A DNA stretch of 64,000 nt. Origin: Omphiscola glabra. Taxonomy: Eukaryota; Mollusca; Gastropoda; Lymnaeidae. A program made the position numbers and the translations under genes. This document shows, piece by piece, positions 48,261-59,243 of this stretch. Each line of letters starts with the position of its first letter. The first letter of the stretch is position 1. Where the stretch lies: assembly GCA_964017045.1 (NCBI GenBank), contig OZ024794.1, positions 49,915,013 to 49,979,012 of the forward strand, read 5' to 3'. Below the pieces are notes generated by a model, which saw only the letters and a program-made list of their open reading frames with translations, searched no databases and had not been told where the DNA came from.

Positions 48261-50209
48261 CAAGACGACACTAATGGAGACAAATGGACCAGTCATCCAA
48301 AGCCTTTCCTGAAAACTACAAACAGCTGTACAATAATTATGTCACTAAAATTTCGAGAAGCGAGTTTCTTTAAAAAGAGAGAGGAGCAAAATAAAAATAG
48401 TGATTGGATGTAGACAAGATTTGTAGTGAAATGATTAAAACCTTTTTTTTTTTTTTTAAGTACCAGCTAATTGACGTTTATGTAGCCAACAAGTAAACCT
48501 CATTTTTTCTTTTTTTTCCTTACTATCAGCTAAAATATATTAAATGTGGAAACTGAAAAGAATTCCCCAACCCCCACACTCTCCTACCCCCCTCCCCCTT
48601 AAAATTATAGCGACGTTAATTTTCTTGGTTGAGTTAAAAAGCTTTTTAGCACTCCGTATAATTCGTTGTGTGCCGGTTCACCCCGAGCAATCACACCGCA
48701 TCTCCCTTGTTACGGTTGTTAGACTGTCCATTTACCATAGCAACCGCGGAATCAGCCCGTCCGACAATGAGCCAATGCGTGTACACTGTTATCTGATGAT
48801 CGTTGGGGTCAAGCGACAAGACAGGGGCAAAAAAAAAGGGGGGGGGGGTTGGGAACAAGTTTAAAAATGTTCTAGCGCCTGACAAAGTGACAGTGGCAAC
48901 GCATGATTGCCGTCCGAATGGTTTGCTGGATGCCAGAATGCCCTGTTGGGGAACGATAGGAAGTTCGATTTCCCGATTGGAACTAAGACTCAAGAACACG
49001 TGAAACGGCGGTTCACTTTGATCTAATGAAGTAAGATAAAAAAAACCCACAATAGTATGAAACTGGTATTGCGTCACAGCCAATGAGCGTGTCCCCCCCA
49101 ACCCCACCCGCTATTGAAAGGGTCATCACTTGTTAGCGTGACCCTCCGCTATTGAAAGAGCTATCACTTGCTACGTAAAATTCGGCTATATGGGCAACAC
49201 GAAATTTAGCGTAGCAAGTTGGGGAGCAGAGGTACTGGCAGTCCCCTCCCCCCAACATTTGAAACCACTTTTCCAATATTGGGGCATTTTCATGAATATA
49301 AATATTTTGCCACTGGTCGAAATTTAAAAAGAAAATGTTTTTCATCGAAGTCATGTCTGGAAAATGATACATTACTTAAGATGACTTCAACAAACATTAA
49401 AGAAATTTAACAATTACAGGATATCAACTTATTTTTAATGATTTAAAAAGAAACTAATATATTAATGATGTGATTAATTAAAAAAAAAAAAAGTTACAAG
49501 AAGAATAACAAAACGGCATTCCAATTGTTTAACATCTAAATAAAAACCTAAAGTTTTGTTTCATTCCATTCAGGTCAGAGAATCTAAAATTTCCCACTAG
49601 CATCTCTTCTGTTGCTCTCCGATTCAGTGTGGTGATTAAAAACTACATTCCGGTATGCGCCAAAATACATACACGCATTTGAATTTAGCGGCGTCCCCAA
49701 ACGCATCGCCCCCCCCCCCCCGAATTTTCACATCCTCGTAAATGCCCTCCCCCCACACACCATTTTTTTCCAAAGTGTCAGTTCCCGCACCCTCTTTCGT
49801 TATAAAAAATTACTGTATATATTTATATAAATAAATATTGTTTCTAGCATGTAACAAAATAATCGTAATCGATTTCATTGTTTCAACTCGTAATTTTGGT
49901 ATTTTGATCTTTTAAAAAAAAAAAAAAAGGAATTTCGCTCCACCTGACTAGGCTACTGACAAGGGAGATGAAAAGTGCATCCAAAACCTAATCTTGTGAG
50001 GCAACTGATATTATCGGATATGTTCTTGGACTCATTGACTATCGTAAATGGTTGGAGAAAGTACCGAAATCACAACAAGCAAGCACACATTGTAGTTATC
50101 ACGCAAGGGTACCTTCAAGAAAGACGAATATCTTTTTGCGGAAAGTAATTTAACATAACAGTTACAAGTTGTTCTATTTTTTTAGTGAAATAATTAAGAT
50201 ACATTAGAT
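48261..50209. other. No gene seen
   Basis: The 138-codon minus-strand frame over 48691-49107 runs through an A9-G11 tract and is doubtful. C10 at about 49710. Confidence 0.45.
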
Positions 50210-50392
50210 CAGTGCTTCTCAACCTTCATAATGCTGCGACCATTTAATACAGTTCCTCAAGTTGTGGCGACCCCCCCCCCCCCCCCCCAAACAGAAAATT
50301 ACTTTCGTTTCTACTTCATAACTGTAGAGTATATGTGTTTTCCGATGGTCTTAGGCGACCCCTGGAAAATAATCAAAGGTTGAGAACCGCTG
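50210..50392 (+). mobile_element. SPIN-like non-autonomous hAT element
   Basis: 183-bp element with terminal inverted repeats CAGTGCTTCTCAACCTT and AAGGTTGAGAACCGCTG. It is flanked by near-identical 8-bp target duplications, cattagat (50202-50209) and cattggat (50393-50400). The interior closely resembles the SPIN (Space Invader) non-autonomous family as I remember it: AATGCTGCGACC, TTTAATACAGTTCCTCA, GTTGTGG-GACCCCC, CTACTTCATAACTGTA and TGTGTTTTCCGATGGTCTTA followed by GGCGACCCCTG. A C18 run at 50271-50288 expands a short C tract. SPIN elements are known for horizontal spread among animals, including a pond snail. Confidence 0.85.
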
Positions 50393-50773
50393 CATTGGAT
50401 CTATCAGTAACACTCAACTGCTTGAAATAACGTAACCCTCGTCGTTAAATATATTCAATATTTAAAAAAAAAATCAAATTAAGAAAAAATAGTATTGGAT
50501 TTTTGTATTTGGATTATTTTAGGCATATATTATTAGTTGCTCCGTCGATTGGTTGTTACATGCTGTTAAACAAATTTGATCTCACGGGTGATCAGATGTA
50601 GCAAAACTTGATGGTGGTGGTATTCACTGGGAACAGGAAAAGGTCACGGTGTCCACCGATTCTAGACTTGAAGGTCATAACTTATACCGGAAACGTTCTT
50701 GAACATAATGTTGTCATTTGTGAAATGTAAAAGATTGTGGTTTTGATTGTTTATATTACTATATTACTGTTCA

Positions 50774-50935
50774 TTTTTTGTGATTTATTTTTGTGACCTA
50801 TTTTTTAAATCTATTTTTGTGATCTATTTTTGTGACCTATTTTTGTGATCTATTTTTGTGATCTTTTTGTGATCTATTTTTAAAATCTTTTTGTGTAATC
50901 TATTTTTGTGACCTATTTTTATGATTTTGTGTTTA
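50774..50935. repeat. ~12-bp minisatellite (TTTTTGTGATCTA-type)
   Basis: About ten variants of TATTTTTGTGATC/TATTTTTGTGACC. Confidence 0.85.
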
Positions 50936-51299
50936 TTGACACATATATACAGGTGGCCGTCGTCTTCCTACCATTGACCATTTTAAAAATTATTAAGTTA
51001 CTAATTTAATTATTTCTTAGTATTAGAGCAACTTCTTAAATATTTCTACTTTTTCCTTGTACGGCATGCAACAGAAACTTGCAAATTCTAAAATATTTAA
51101 ACAAAATAATTTAAAAGTAAGTATTGACCAGCGTGCTCCCCCAGCGTATATCAAATCTAAACCATCGCTAATTAAGCTATTATTGTAAATAAAGGAGTTC
51201 TAAGTTGTAGAAATATTTTAGTTGTCTTGTGTTTAAATTTTTAAATTCATAAAATGTTGTCTTGCGTTAAATGTGTATTTATTTGTTTGCTGAAAATGA

Positions 51300-51375
51300 C
51301 TTTGTACAATGCAATAAAATAACATTTCCATTTACTTGGATCAATAAAGAGTCCTATTTTATCTTATCTTATCTT
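51300..51375 (+). mobile_element. Probable LINE/SINE 3' end
   Basis: GCAATAAAATAAC and ATCAATAAAGAGTCC are followed by a pure pentamer tail (ATCTT)3 at 51361-51375. Short tandem tails after an AATAAA-type sequence are typical 3' ends of invertebrate non-LTR elements. The body upstream is not recognisable. Confidence 0.4.
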
Positions 51376-51849
51376 ACGCATAATCCTTAATTATTTAAAA
51401 AGGCTAAAAGGATGTTATTGAAATCAATGTATCCGGCCGTATTATTACACAACATGTTAGGTCTCTTTGCCAAATGTCTCGGATTAACACACAGCTAATA
51501 TTGTAACATATGTCTTGCACAGGTGACACCATCAAGTGTGGACATAAATAGCAACTTTCATCGCCACATTAAGTATTAGAATAGAAGTCAGCTAAACACG
51601 AAAGGGTCACCAAGTGACCACGGAGAATCCAGACATATTGCAGAAGGTGCGTTGTGTGTTGAATAAACGCGCGCACTGCATGGCGGGGGATTACGGTAGG
51701 ACATGAATAACAGGGAACACCCTCAACATCGCCACCTCCTCCCCTTGTGTCCTGTTATGATAATCGGAAATCGATTGTTTTCAATAAGACAGATTGTAAA
51801 TTGATGCCTTCCCGTTGAATCACCATATCAGCGGAAGTGGTGCTGAATG

Positions 51850-52016
51850 GTGGACGGAAAGATGGTCAGAAAGAAGGCCGGAAAGATGGTCAGAAAGAAG
51901 GCCGGAAAGATGGTCGGAGAGATGGTCGGAAAAGATGGTCGGAAAGATGGTCGGAAAGATGGTCGGATAGATGGTCGGAAAGATGGTCGGAGAGATGGTC
52001 GGAAAGATGGCCCGAA
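51850..52016. repeat. 12-bp minisatellite, about 14 copies
   Basis: Unit CGGAAAGATGGT with a 24-bp variant (CAGAAAGAAGGC inserted). Open frames rich in Lys/Asp/Gly/Arg come from the repeat. Confidence 0.9.
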
Positions 52017-52113
52017 AGACTATGGGACTTATGTTGAAAGGTGTCGCTGAGGGGAGAGTGGGAGGGGGTCTAATATTTATGTTTGAGTGACGCGGATTCA
52101 CAGAGGTGTGAGG

Positions 52114-52350
52114 CGTGTGTGGAAATATATGAATGAATATTATGGTGAGGTGTGTGGAAATATATGCATGAATATTATGGTCAGGTGTGTGGAAATATAT
52201 GAATGATTGTTATTGTGAGGTATGTCGAAATATATTAAATATTGTTATGGTGAGGTGTGTGGAAATATATTAATGATTGTTATGGTGAGGTGTGTGGAAA
52301 TATATTAATGATTGTTATGTTGAGGTGTTTGGACATGTATTAATGATTGT
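52114..52350. repeat. ~35-bp minisatellite, about 7 copies
   Basis: Unit GTGTGTGGAAATATATGAAT then GAATATTATGGTGAG, with a shift to TTAATGATTGTT in later copies. Confidence 0.9.
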
Positions 52351-52539
52351 GGAAGACTGCTTTGTGGTTTGATAGCATGAGTTTTTCTAAAAAAAAGGGG
52401 GGGGGGTGTTAAGAAGTTAAAGAGGCACTGTGAGTGGGTGTTAGCAGGATAGGATTAAAGGGGGTGGGGCAGAAGGGGTGGTCCGTCATGGGTGGCAAGG
52501 TTTTCCTTATGTGGGGGGAGAATCATTTTCGGCCAATCG

Positions 52540-52690
52540 CAGAGTTTTTTTGTTCCTTCAAGGTGGCGGTAAAAATCTTGGCCCTCCCCGGGGAGCGCTA
52601 AAACTAGCTCCGACACTGGCCATGCGGTGTATCTCAAATTGTGGTCCGTGGACCTGCTACGGTCCTCCAGCCTTATGTTACCGGTCTCCA
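52540..52690. mobile_element. Two degenerate hAT-like termini side by side
   Basis: The sequence up to about 52619 ends AGCGCTAAAACTAGCTCCGA then CACTG, whose complement starts CAGTGTCGGAGCTAG, similar in style to the family A terminus. Directly after it, TGTATCTCAAATTGTGGTCC then GTGGACC resembles a different hAT end of the CTCAAA-TGTGGTCC-GGACC type. No opposite ends or duplications were found. Confidence 0.3.
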
Positions 52691-53097
52691 TTACAGGAAT
52701 TATTAAGGTCCAATTTATTAGAAAATGTAATTACTACATCTGGCATCCGTCCATGGTGCAATTTCAAAACGTGCCCACCGGCCAGCCAAACTTAAACGTT
52801 TTGGAAACGCTGCTGTAAGTGTTGATGGATCCAGTGACCTGCAATGAGAGGAAGAAATGGTGCTGCGTTCACCATGGTTGATGTTTTACAGCAGTGTACA
52901 AATTTTTGGCTTTACTGCCCTCTAGTATAATGACTGCGATGCATATCCGTTGCGTGTTATGTGTGGAACGAATGTGTAGAACGCATGTGTTGAACACATT
53001 TGTAGAACGCCAATTATAGCATGTATTGCAGAAAGATGAGGTATGCACACAAATGGTGTCAAAGGTCAAACTGTTATCAGTTATTGTTTTTAAATCC

Positions 53098-53783
53098 TTT
53101 AAATTAACTTAGCTTTTGTTCGTGATCGTGATTGGCTGGCAAAATCTACGGACGGCGAATTTACCTACTTCCCGTCAACCTATCGAGCTGAAACTTGGCA
53201 CATAGGCTCGCTGCCGATGACAAATTAAATTATCAGCCACACCCCAACCCCAAATTCCGAAAAATTGAATTTTTCTTGTTTTTCAATTGGGAATATGAAG
53301 GAAATATGATGACACTGATTTCAATGGGAATATGAAGGAAATATGATGACACTGATTTCAATGGGAATATGAAGGAAATATGATGACACTGATTTCAATG
53401 GGAATATGAAGGAAATATGATGACACTGATTTCAATGGGAATATGAAGGAAATATGATGACACTGATTTCAATGGGAATATTAAGGAAATATGATGACAC
53501 TGATTTCAATGGGAATATGAAGGAAATATGATGACACTGATTTCAATGGGAATATGAAGGAAATATGATGACACTGATTTCAATGGGAATATGAAGGAAA
53601 TATAATGCAATTGATTTCACGAAATAAAATTCCCGATAATTTGGCTAAATGAGATTAAACTATAAATGTCGCAAGTGCGTTGGGTACGTAATATTTTCTT
53701 TCGTTTTTCTGAAAACAATTGATGAAATAAATCTGCGGTGTAAAAGTGGGTGGGACATTAGAATATTAATATAAAATAAAATA
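53098..53783 (+). mobile_element. Dispersed repeat family B, copy 3, expanded by an internal minisatellite
   Basis: The 5' half (TTTTGTTCGTG, TACTTCCCGTCAACC, TCGAGCTGAAACTTGGCACA) spans about 53110-53240. The 3' half (AATTCCCGATAATTTGGCTA, GTACGTAATATTTTCTTTC, ATTAGAATATTAATATA) spans about 53625-53783. Between them lies a nine-copy 37-bp tandem array (53289-53619), so the array arose within the element or was inserted there. Confidence 0.65.
53289..53619. repeat. 37-bp tandem repeat, 9 copies, inside family B
   Basis: Unit GGGAATATGAAGGAAATATG then ATGACACTGATTTCAAT. Copies are near-identical, with one T substitution near 53480 and a diverged last copy. Confidence 0.95.
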
Positions 53784-55860
53784 ATTTAAAATGCATGTAA
53801 AGGGTTTATTCGTAAATCTATGTTTTAACGTTTTTTTTTAAAAGTAGGGGTTGTTTAATGACATATTGTAGAAATGTTAAAAGTTATGTTTAACTAGAGG
53901 TTATTCGGGACCTATACATACTCTTTGTAAGAAAACAAGGAATATCAACTTAGCTTAACACGTAAGAGAACAAATACACACAAAAAAGTACTATTTATTT
54001 TCTCTACTCGGGACACACTTTCTCGCAGCTGGTTATGAAGATTGACTTAAAATCTTTCGTTGCCGTCTTGTTCAAAGAAACACTATGGTCTGTCAACTCG
54101 CCGTGTTGACATGACTAACTGGTATTGATGATACAGTCGTACGGCATCGACCGCGGGTCTTACGGTGAGGCATAAGCAAACGATTGGTCCCGGGAGAGTT
54201 ATTACGACCATCAATCACTGACTGATCGGCAATGTAGTTTTGACTTTTCTAACCAAATATTTTTTTTTCTATATCGCCGCCTGGCACCGTCCACACGCTT
54301 ATCAACCATCTTGCTAGTCGACATTGTTTAAGTTCATTAATGTCCCAAAATGACTGAGAATCAGCTTCTCGTGTGAGCGACGAAGACAAAACAAAATAAT
54401 AATAAAAGCGACATTTTGATCTGTTGAAAAGCGCGACATTGCCGGCACAAATGTCTAGGATTTTCGTGGTGACGAGAACTAGCAAATATTGTTGGAGCGT
54501 GGTTGTACAATCATCAACCATGTAAGGAGTTTTTGCAGCCTCTCGAAATATGGACCATTGTGCGAACAATAAAAACATGTCTGTATAGTGCTCTAGAGTC
54601 CCATTACTATAAGAAGTAAGTTTCACTCATTAAGGTGTGTATGGCAGCATTGAAACTGATAGGTACAAAATGAAATACATTTTAACACATCTGGAGTATC
54701 AGAGATTCTAAGTTTAAAATGTTCCGAAAAAAAATCATAATTTAAAACTTCAGTTGATTTCTATTTGTTATACTGAAATGTTAACACACACGTGACATTA
54801 TACGTCAGACTTGGAGTTTGATTAGTAACATTTCCCCGCAGACTTGGCTCCAACGCAAAAGATGGTCTCGGTGTTGAATTCTTTAAACATCCTTGTAACA
54901 GCTATCTTTTATTTTTTTAGGTCTCTTTTTACGGACAACCGTAGACATTAAAAAAGAAAAACAACAACAACATCAACAAAAACAACAACAAATTGACAGG
55001 TGTACATGATTTCATCACTAACCCTATCACAAAAATCTCATTGCCCAAGGCGCTAAAACAACATAAAGTTTCGACAGGTTTTTCTCGCACATCTCTTTAA
55101 CCAATTTAAACAGTTAACAAAACTACACCTAAACGGTCAACTACTCGCGTCAGTCTCATCGTCCAGCAACGCCCGTACGTCTCCACATGCTGTCCCAGGC
55201 TTAATTACAACCGTGGAGGAACTCTTGTTTTCTCAGACCCGAGACGTCATCCTTCCATCTTAATGAGAGCCTATTATTGATCCAGGCCAGCACAGTACCC
55301 CGGCATTGGACTGCGAGTTTAGCCTATTACAGGGTTACAGTACAGCTTAGGTTGTTTTTTTTTTTTTTTTACTAATTTGATCCCAAAGCACTGTAGATCA
55401 ATCTTTAAAGAACTATAAGACTCTACACCCCATGACACCCACGAGTCACGCTGCACTGAAATCTTACATGAATTACTTCTAGAATATCTGACCGTATTTT
55501 AAGTTAAGACTTTTAACGCTGCGCACCAGGCTGTACATTTTTTAAAAAACAGTTCTGTTAAAACCAAATTTTTTTTTAATGGTTTAAGTGGGTGTTTTTT
55601 TTAAAGGTTTATCGAGAAGGACATCACCTCAGTTTGAAGAAAAGAACAACATACATTTTGTCCAATGGCAATCAAATAGAGAACGACTTTCAACTTTTTC
55701 GTCATTTGTCGACGTCATAACAGACAGTTGCCCACAAATTTGACAGACGAGTGTCGTGTCCCACGTCATGTATCATAATTATATTTAACGTCCATCTCTT
55801 ATAATATATATATAAATATATATTGCTTGTGGTATGACTGCTTCCATTTCCGGACAGCGC
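53784..55860. other. No clear gene apart from the orphan frame at 54249-54626
   Basis: AT-rich with CAA repeats near 54960 and T-rich runs. A GC-richer block lies at 55150-55330. Confidence 0.45.
54249..54626 (-). CDS. Orphan open reading frame, 125 codons
   Basis: An uninterrupted minus-strand frame with no simple repeat and ordinary amino-acid composition (SNGTLEHYTDMFLLFAQWSI near the start; AKTPYMVDDCTTTLQQYLLV; LTREADSQSFWDINELKQCR). There is no signal peptide, recognisable motif, splice signals or supporting neighbour. In AT-rich sequence of this size one frame of this length may occur by chance. Confidence 0.15.
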   Translation of the reverse strand: MKLTSYSNGTLEHYTDMFLLFAQWSIFREAAKTPYMVDDCTTTLQQYLLVLVTTKILDICAGNVALFNRSKCRFYYYFVLSSSLTREADSQSFWDINELKQCRLARWLISVWTVPGGDIEKKIFG

Positions 55861-56064
55861 GCCAATTATAATTCCCGACATCTGCGCTAAATGATATATT
55901 TAAAAATAAATTAAAAATAAATAAAGAAATAACGCCACAGTGTTTGGTGCGTAACATTTTATTTCATTTTCCGAAAATGAAATCGTATCAATTTAAATAT
56001 GGTGCAATAAATATTCGGTGGTTGGGACATCAGAATATTAATATAGATGATGGGCGTGAAATAA
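55861..56064 (+). mobile_element. Dispersed repeat family B, copy 4 (3' part)
   Basis: Shares AATTCCCGACATCTGCGCTA, TTTGGTGCGTAACATTTTA, GAAAATGAAATCGTATCAAT, GGGACATCAGAATATTAATA and GGGCGTGAAATAAA with copy 1. It is among the best conserved copies of the 3' half here. Confidence 0.65.
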
Positions 56065-56310
56065 AAAAGTGGGTCAGTGGCGAATCATGTGGGGAAGGGG
56101 TGTAGCAAATTTTGGGAGTCTCACTTGAGCTCATGTTTTGTCAAGTAATATTAGTTGATGGGACGTTCACGCATTGCAGTCGCCAATGTTTGGCGCGCTA
56201 TGACTTGTAGAATAATAATTTTTGAAATCTAATAAAATGAGTTTAAAAATAATCCACTCATTTTTCTTGACATCTTCTAATAACCTGACATGAAAACTTG
56301 ACCTAAGAGG

Positions 56311-57022
56311 CAGTGCATGTTAATCATGTAATGAGCACTTGATGTAGCAGTGCATGTTAATCATGTAATGAGCACTTGATGTAGCAGTGCATGTTTATCA
56401 TGTAATGAGCACTTGATGTAGCAGTGCATGTTAATCATGTAATGAGCACTTGATGTAGCAGTGCATGTTAATCATGTAATGAGCACTTGATGTAGCAGTG
56501 CATGTTAATCATGTAATGAGCACTTGATGTAGCAGTGCATGTTAATCATGTAATGAGCACTTGATGTAGCAGTGCATGTTAATCATGTAATGAGCACTTG
56601 GTGTAGCAGTGCATGTTTATCATGTAATGAGCACTTGGTGTAGCAGTGCATGTTAATCATGTAATGAGCACTTGATGTAGCAGTGCATGTTAATCATGTA
56701 ATGAGCACTTGATGTAGCAGTGCATGTTAATCATGTAATGAGCACTTGATGTAGCAGTGCATGTTAATCATGTAATGAGCACTTGATGTAGCAGTGCATG
56801 TTAATCATGTAATGAGCACTTGATGTAGCAGTGCATGTTTATCATGTAATGAGCACTTGATGTAGCAGTGCATGTTTATTATGTAATAAGCACTTGATGT
56901 AGCAGTGCATGTTTATCATGTAATGAGCACTTGATGTAGCAGTGCATGTTTATCATGTAATGTGCACTCAATGTAGCAGTGCAGTTTTATCATGTAATGT
57001 GCACTCGATGAAGCAGTGCATG
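56311..57022. repeat. 37-bp minisatellite, about 19 copies
   Basis: Unit CAGTGCATGTTAATCATGTA then ATGAGCACTTGATGTAG. Copies are nearly identical; divergence rises at the right end (from about 56860), where TTAATC becomes TTTATC and GAGCACTTG becomes GTGCACTCA. Confidence 0.95.
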
Positions 57023-57142
57023 TAGACTAGATCACCGTGTAACAGGACCATTATTTAAATTGTAGGACAGACATACGTTCTAAATGATCACACTCTCCCC
57101 CGATAAAAACCCAATTTTGTGCCCTAGAATAAACTTTCCTTA

Positions 57143-57289
57143 AAACCCACTCCCACCAACCCCCCTCTCTTTCAATGCTACGTTAACCCACTCCCACCAA
57201 CGCCAACCCCCCTCTCTTTCAATGCTATGTTAACGCACTCCTCACCAACCCCCCTCTCTTTCAATGCTATGTTAACCCACTCCTGACCA
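57143..57289. repeat. Tandem repeat, 3 copies of ~41-53 bp
   Basis: CCCACTCCCACCAACCCCCC then TCTCTTTCAATGCTA-GTTAA, with an insertion (GCCAAC) in the second unit. Confidence 0.85.
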
Positions 57290-58076
57290 AAAACTCCAAC
57301 AAATGCCATATTCGTCAACGTTATCACGTATCTCGCCCCCTTATAAAAGAGACCCTAGTTCCCAGTGAAGCATGTTCCCTCCTCCAATCAGGGCAATTTA
57401 AATGTTCCAGTGTCTGGTTCCCACAGCCTCCTGGAGGTGGAGTGGTGGAGTGGCTCCACCGCGTGTTTATGGCACGCGTCTCTCATAAGCTGCTCTTAAG
57501 GTCACCAGAGGCCGGGGAGAAGTGTCGGTGCCCGGATTGATTTTAGACGTGACCTTTGACTTTCCCTGAGCTCAAGGGACTAACCTGCCCTGGATATTCG
57601 ATAACAAATGGATCATTTCGGCTTATAAGTGGGCGATGGATTCTGTTTGATGCGACACTGGCCATTGAGTGTTTAACACTCTCGTGATGTTGTCACTTTT
57701 ATTTCTAGACAAAAAGAAAATGGAGACGAGTTCAACGATTGACAATCCAACTTGAAAAAAAAGGGTGGGGAGTGGGGGGTCAGTTGTGGAAGACTCGGGC
57801 AGCAGTTTCTCTATATCTCTGGGAATTAAGTTCTCTATCAGGACTCCCGTCTTCTAGCAGTAAATGTTTGTCACACTCAACAGAGAGTTGCACATTTTGC
57901 TTTAGACATAGCGATACATGTAATATGTTCATCTGATGAAGTGTTTGAGAGGCTCAGACAACAAGTCTTTTGACGCCTAACACATAGTTATCTACGGAAG
58001 ATAATGAAAATGACGAGGTTGTAGACAATACCGAACCGTACCCAATGTACCGACACTGAACCAGACGGTACCAGAC
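57290..58076. other. No gene seen
   Basis: GC-richer unique block at 57410-57620 (possible regulatory DNA), G-rich at 57763-57780. Confidence 0.4.
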
Positions 58077-58262
58077 CAGGGGCGTAGTGAGGGGGGGCAA
58101 GCGGGGCATTATGCCCCGGGCGCTACTCACAAAGGGGCGCCAAATGGTATATTTTACTATAATATTGTATGGTTTTCGAATGGGGGGGGGCGCTAAAAAG
58201 GTATTGGGGGGCGCTAAAAAGGTATTGTGCCCCGGGCGCGAGTTAAGCTCGCTACGCCACTG
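58077..58262 (-). mobile_element. hAT-type MITE, family A, copy 4
   Basis: 186-bp copy in the same orientation as copy 1, with exact 8-bp target duplication taccagac (58069-58076 and 58263-58270). The left terminus is CAGGGGCGTAG, one base different from the family. Confidence 0.9.
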
Positions 58263-58364
58263 TACCAGACTGACCAGCTTAAGGAATTCAGAGACTGTCA
58301 GGTCCGTGTGCTCATCACCAGGGGGAAGTATGAGACCAATCAGCTGAATAAGATTAATGATTGA

Positions 58365-58610
58365 TTAGGAGCCTGTTACAACCATACGGTCAGCGCGAGT
58401 GCAGGAGGATGGGAGGATGTATGGGTCAGTGATCTCTGCTGGAGATGATAGCGTTAAGTCGATATCTGCGGTCACTAACACTGATATCGCTGATGGAATT
58501 TTATCTTCCACAAGAACAGGCGTACGATGGATATTTAATATCAAGAAAAATAACATTACACAAAACATGATATAACGATAAACAATAATTGAATGGAACC
58601 AGTGTAACAT
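58365..58610 (-). CDS. Orphan open reading frame with signal-like start, 81 codons
   Basis: Minus-strand frame whose first ~27 residues include a hydrophobic run (IMFCVMLFFLILNI), followed by a polar, Ser/Thr-rich stretch (VEDKIPSAISVLVTADIDLT, SPAEITDPYILPSSCTRADR). It could be a small secreted or anchored peptide. A family A MITE lies about 100 bp beyond its stop. No family is recognised and no promoter or splice site supports it. Confidence 0.2.
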   Translation of the reverse strand: MLHWFHSIIVYRYIMFCVMLFFLILNIHRTPVLVEDKIPSAISVLVTADIDLTLSSPAEITDPYILPSSCTRADRMVVTGS

Positions 58611-58790
58611 AAGAAAACATAATGTAACATTTCATAGTATAATATAATCTCTTATATATGTTACGCTTCTCGTATGACTCGTGGACTGCTTCCTAATGGA
58701 TTGCTTGCTAATCAGCATATTTGGTATTGAGAGTATATTAATTCTAAATGTTTGAAAAAAGGTATAGCTTAATAATTAGTTCAGTAGTGC

Positions 58791-58932
58791 GCAAAATATC
58801 ATTCCCGGTAGCTACGCTAAATGACATTGTTTTATAAAAGGCAACTTCGTTTGGTGCGTAATATTTTCTTTTCGGAAAATGAATCCGTCTCAATTTAAGT
58901 ATGGTGTAAAAATGTTTGGCGGGCTATATCTA
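58791..58932 (+). mobile_element. Dispersed repeat family B, copy 5 (3' part, truncated)
   Basis: Shares CATTCCCGGTAGCTACGCTA, TTTGGTGCGTAATATTTTCT and CGTCTCAATTTAAGTATGG with copies 1 and 4, then diverges after GTGTAAAAATG. Confidence 0.6.
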
Positions 58933-59064
58933 GTGAAGTATAATAGAATAACTTTAAGCACGCATGGATACTAATGACGACCACTTTAAACACTTGTTTT
59001 GAAATCGTGTTACTAATCAGGGTCCTAGTTATGTTCTTGTATATGTTCAGAATACTATCACATT

Positions 59065-59188
59065 AAAACAAAGTTTAACTATAATAGTTTAATTAGTTCA
59101 AAGGTTTGACTATACTACATCAATTAACTCAAAGCTTCACTTTACTTGCATGAATTAATTCAAAGTTTCACTATTCTTCTTCAATTAA
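59065..59188. repeat. Degenerate ~40-bp tandem repeat, 3-4 copies
   Basis: Recurring TCAAAG-TT-ACTAT and TCAATTAA cores. Confidence 0.65.
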
Positions 59189-59243
59189 CGATGACGCTAA
59201 CAGAGACTGCTACATATTGTACAATATAATATAATGTTATGAT

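Noticed and set aside
48691..49107. 138-codon minus-strand frame
   Set aside because: Crosses an A9-G11 homopolymer (FFF/PPP), with no domain or splice signals.
51850..52037. Frames rich in Lys/Asp/Gly/Arg as a basic protein
   Set aside because: Two frames of the 12-bp minisatellite are open at once.
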